Of a stretch of 25,326 nucleotides of DNA, positions 22,567 to 25,326 are shown piece after piece. The stretch is from contig JAFGJC010000419.1 of assembly GCA_016929305.1 (NCBI GenBank), forward strand, positions 1 to 25,326, written 5' to 3'. The notes below the pieces were generated by a model. The model had not been told where the DNA came from. It worked only from the letters and a program-made list of their open reading frames with translations, and ran no database searches. Both the position numbers and the translations under genes were made by a program. Every line of letters begins with the position of its first letter. The stretch's first letter is position 1. This DNA is from a candidate division CSSED10-310 bacterium (GTDB lineage: Bacteria > CSSED10-310 > JAFGJC01).

Positions 22567-23913
22567 TTAATCTGTCCCGGAAATATCAACACCGTCAACA
22601 CGCATATATGGAAGAAGCAACGCTCCCGAACACCCGCCGAACGTTCCGGTCCATTCTCTTTCCGCGCTGAGTGCCACCAGTTGATTTTTAAAAAGCCGGT
22701 AGAAATTTCCTCCAATCATCGCGTTTTTGACACGTCCGACACGTTCGCCGTTTTTAATCAGAAATGCCACCTCTAAACTTCCGGAAAAATCGCCGCCGAT
22801 GAGGTCTCCGAGTAAAATGCCGTTGATCTGATGAATTTCCACGCCAAGATCGATATCTTGTCTGAGTTGGTCGAGAGGCGTATCGCCGGCATTGACGACC
22901 AGATTGGAAAATTCCGTCGAAACGCCAACGGAAAAACTCTTGTAACGTTCAAACGGAACCGCTCTATATCCATTCCCGCTTGGCGGTTGATTTAAAATGG
23001 CCGCGGATTTCCGATCGGTGAGGAAATTCTTGAGTACGCCTTTTTCCACTATTGATTTGGTAGACGTCGGTGTCCCTTCGTCATCAAACGGCGCAGCCAT
23101 AATTCCGTCGGTATTCCAAGGATCGTCCAGTATAGTTAGTTGAGGATTGAGTATTGTTATTCCGATGCTCTGACACAGCGGACTGACACCCTTGGCAACC
23201 ATATCCCCGTCAATGGCTTCCGTAAAGGCCATCAACACATCTGACAATGCAGCAGGTGCGAAAAGCACCGTCATTTTACCGGGTTTAAAGGCGACGGTTT
23301 TTCTGCCGACGATGAGATTCTGTGAGAGTTCATCCGCCATTGTTTCAACAGATACCGGTTTTTTTATTCCTTTGGAGTATTTGGCGACGCGGAGAATATT
23401 CTGATTTTCGATAATCTCCCCCATGATCCCATAGGAATAAAACATGCGCTGATATGCCGCATCCGCACCACGGGAGGTCATGATTCTAACGTCCTCCAGT
23501 GTACGCTCCCCGATAAACTCCACATTGACACCCGGAACACGTTCTTTGATGAGTTCTACGGCCTTCTGACCATCCTCTACAATGTTCTCGATCCGTTTGT
23601 TTTTTACGGTGTCATGAATCAAAACCATTTCTGGAAACGTTTTGGCATCACTGAACGAAAATTCCGCGGAGTCACCCAGTAATGCCAGTTTTCTGATATG
23701 GGTTGCGATGTCTGACGGGTTTCGAAAATCGGATACAATCGCCTGCCCCAGTTTATCATCAACCTTAGCCCGAATGGCAGCGCCTTTACCATTGAGTGTA
23801 TTCAGAGTCTTCAGTTTTGAATTCTCAAAAATCACCAGATTGACGGAAGAGTTCAGCATAAAGAGTTCAAGCTGATGTACAGCCTTTCGAATTTCATTGA
23901 AAAACTGGTCCAT
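22567..23913 (-). CDS. tldE: TldE/PmbA-type subunit of the TldD-TldE protease
   Basis: A 448-residue protein of normal PmbA/TldE length. It keeps the family fold in order: an N-terminal region with SRGADAAYQRMFYSYG, the middle FKPGKMTVLFAPAALSDVL, then FDDEGTPTSTKSIVEKGVL, and a C-terminus with GDFSGSLEVAFLIKNG. It lacks the HExxxH metal site, as expected for the non-catalytic partner. In E. coli TldD and TldE form a heterodimer that threads and cuts unfolded peptides, as in microcin B17 maturation and CcdA degradation. The ATG is one base after the tldD stop, with AGGAGGT (23927-23921) inside the end of tldD, so the two are translationally coupled. No peptide precursor gene was recognised nearby. 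Confidence 0.9.
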   Translation of the reverse strand: MDQFFNEIRKAVHQLELFMLNSSVNLVIFENSKLKTLNTLNGKGAAIRAKVDDKLGQAIVSDFRNPSDIATHIRKLALLGDSAEFSFSDAKTFPEMVLIHDTVKNKRIENIVEDGQKAVELIKERVPGVNVEFIGERTLEDVRIMTSRGADAAYQRMFYSYGIMGEIIENQNILRVAKYSKGIKKPVSVETMADELSQNLIVGRKTVAFKPGKMTVLFAPAALSDVLMAFTEAIDGDMVAKGVSPLCQSIGITILNPQLTILDDPWNTDGIMAAPFDDEGTPTSTKSIVEKGVLKNFLTDRKSAAILNQPPSGNGYRAVPFERYKSFSVGVSTEFSNLVVNAGDTPLDQLRQDIDLGVEIHQINGILLGDLIGGDFSGSLEVAFLIKNGERVGRVKNAMIGGNFYRLFKNQLVALSAEREWTGTFGGCSGALLLPYMRVDGVDISGTD

Positions 23914-23914
23914 T

Positions 23915-25294
23915 CTACTGACCTCCTATCACGATATCGCGTATGCGGATATGCGGGGATCCTTCGCCAACGGGCAAAGGAAACTGAAACGTCCTTCCGT
24001 CACCTTTCCCGCATCCGCCACCACTCTCAATCTGGTGAAAATCATTACCGATCATATCGATGTTGTTCAATGTTGTGAACAAATTTCCGGAGAGGGTCAC
24101 ATTTTTCACCATTTCCGCCAATTTGCCATTTCGAATCATATATCCTCTGCCTGCCGTGAATGTAAACATTTCTTCTGACTGGCCGCCGAATGCGTCAATG
24201 GCGTAGACACCAAGCTTTATCCCGTCAATCATTTCCTCAAAGCTCGAATTTCCGGGTGCGATACAGGTATTACGCATTCGAGGAACCGGAGGGAACCGGT
24301 AATCGACCGCCCGGCCATTTCCCGTGGGGGATTCTTTCAATTTCCCTGCGGTCTCGCGAGTATGAAGCCGGCCGACGAGTTTTCCTTCAGTGATGAGATC
24401 GGTTTTGCCCGCTCGAACACCTTCCTCATCATAAGTGATATATCCGCGGCTACCTCTTGTATTACCGGCATCATAAACATTTAAAATCGGCTGCCCAAAT
24501 TTTGTTCCGATAGCCATCATCTCCAGAAGCCGCTTGTTCTCGTAAACTTTTTCCGCCTCGCTGCTGTGACCGAAAGCTTCATGAATAAAAGTTCCGGATA
24601 AATGAGGATCACAGACAGTGATGTATTTGCCTGCCTTTACATTTGGTGCATCAAGAAGCTCCAGAGCTATCCGGCAGGATTCGGATATCCTGTTTTCAAG
24701 CCCCAGTAACACATGAAAATCATTTGAGCTGCCGACACTGGTGTAAGCCATCTGTGTCATGCCATTTCTGGCAGATCGCGCCGAAAGATTACAGCCGACA
24801 TCCATCCGTTCCTGCCGAATCAGAGTGCCTTCTGAATTACCAAAATAAAGGATTTTGAATCCGTCACTATACCGTACACCGGAGGTGACAATATTCGGAT
24901 GGTAACTTAAAATTTGCTCATTATAGGCTTTCAGAATATCAAGTTTTTTGGATAGAGATACTGATCGGCAATCATGGATAATGTCCGCATCGACGTCATC
25001 ACGAATAACCGGAACCTCAGCAAGCTCCGTCCGTGAACGTCCCGCTATTTTCGCCTGGTCTATAGCTTCCCGGGCACACACTTCCATATCATCCAGATTA
25101 TTGAATGACACGAATCCGACACCGCCTTTATGATAAGCTCGAGCGCATCCCCCCAGCTCGAATGCCTCCTGCAACATCTCCACTTTCGGTCCTCGCATGC
25201 TGATTTGAGTCTTTTCAAAATCCTCCACTCGAATTTCAAGATAATCACATAAGCTTTTAAGACAAGACAGGGTTTCTTCGATTTGATCCTTCAT
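23915..25294 (-). CDS. tldD: TldD-type catalytic subunit of the TldD-TldE metalloprotease
   Basis: A 459-residue protein. AAGGAG lies eight to nine bases before the ATG at 25294; a longer frame to a TTG at 25312 would hide that site and is rejected. The zinc motif HEAFGH is at residues 238-243, with the following SSEAEKV typical of TldD (HExxxH...E). The C-terminal ESGGGCGKGDG and the VSFNN/GFKILYFGNSEG regions also fit. It hydrolyses peptides together with the product of the next gene. Only 32 bases lie upstream of its start within the window, so its promoter or upstream operon partner is not visible. Confidence 0.92.
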   Translation of the reverse strand: MKDQIEETLSCLKSLCDYLEIRVEDFEKTQISMRGPKVEMLQEAFELGGCARAYHKGGVGFVSFNNLDDMEVCAREAIDQAKIAGRSRTELAEVPVIRDDVDADIIHDCRSVSLSKKLDILKAYNEQILSYHPNIVTSGVRYSDGFKILYFGNSEGTLIRQERMDVGCNLSARSARNGMTQMAYTSVGSSNDFHVLLGLENRISESCRIALELLDAPNVKAGKYITVCDPHLSGTFIHEAFGHSSEAEKVYENKRLLEMMAIGTKFGQPILNVYDAGNTRGSRGYITYDEEGVRAGKTDLITEGKLVGRLHTRETAGKLKESPTGNGRAVDYRFPPVPRMRNTCIAPGNSSFEEMIDGIKLGVYAIDAFGGQSEEMFTFTAGRGYMIRNGKLAEMVKNVTLSGNLFTTLNNIDMIGNDFHQIESGGGCGKGDGRTFQFPLPVGEGSPHIRIRDIVIGGQ

Positions 25295-25326
25295 GTTTCC
25301 AGCTCCTTGCAAATTTTCATAAATCC

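Overview
The window looks like chromosomal DNA from a Gram-negative-type, probably anaerobic environmental bacterium of an uncultured lineage. The evidence is several large secreted proteins with Sec signal peptides, Thr-Pro linkers, dockerin-like C-termini and parallel beta-helix modules, a periplasmic-type multihaem cytochrome, and a YgfK/SsnA pair typical of anaerobic purine/selenium-linked metabolism. I cannot name the phylum. No rRNA, tRNA, CRISPR array, insertion sequence or phage gene was seen, and no stretch over 300 bases lacks a gene.

Layout. Positions 1-4713 hold secreted proteins: a truncated minus-strand DUF4185-like protein running off the left edge, a small secreted protein with a DnaJ-type zinc finger, and a five-haem cytochrome joined by a Thr-Pro linker to a dockerin-like domain. 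That gene ends tail to tail, on a shared CTAG, with a 1542-residue minus-strand beta-helix protein that also ends in a dockerin pair. Divergent from the latter is a two-gene unit (9503-11227): an ECF sigma factor and a 400-residue repeat protein of unknown function. A minus-strand operon follows (16361 to 11441): ygfK, ssnA and a small membrane protein. Next on the minus strand is a secreted MsrB-MsrA fusion followed by a TatD-type hydrolase (18237-16486). A plus-strand HTH-HEAT regulator-like gene (18405-19283) has a near-consensus promoter. After it come a second secreted beta-helix protein (minus), a radical SAM protein of the spore photoproduct lyase-like family (plus), and a tldD-tldE pair (minus) reaching the right edge.

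How the parts relate. The cell-surface genes (beta-helix, dockerin, DUF4185, cytochrome) suggest an elaborate exported proteome. The ECF sigma factor sits head to head with the largest surface protein, so it may control it. The methionine sulfoxide reductase probably repairs exported proteins. YgfK and SsnA probably act in purine or related N-heterocycle catabolism, but no molybdenum hydroxylase is nearby.

Three items deserve most attention: the cytochrome-dockerin fusion, the sigma factor with its repeat-protein partner, and a perfect 16-bp parS (ParB-binding) sequence at 13480-13495 inside ygfK, which suggests the region lies fairly near the replication origin.
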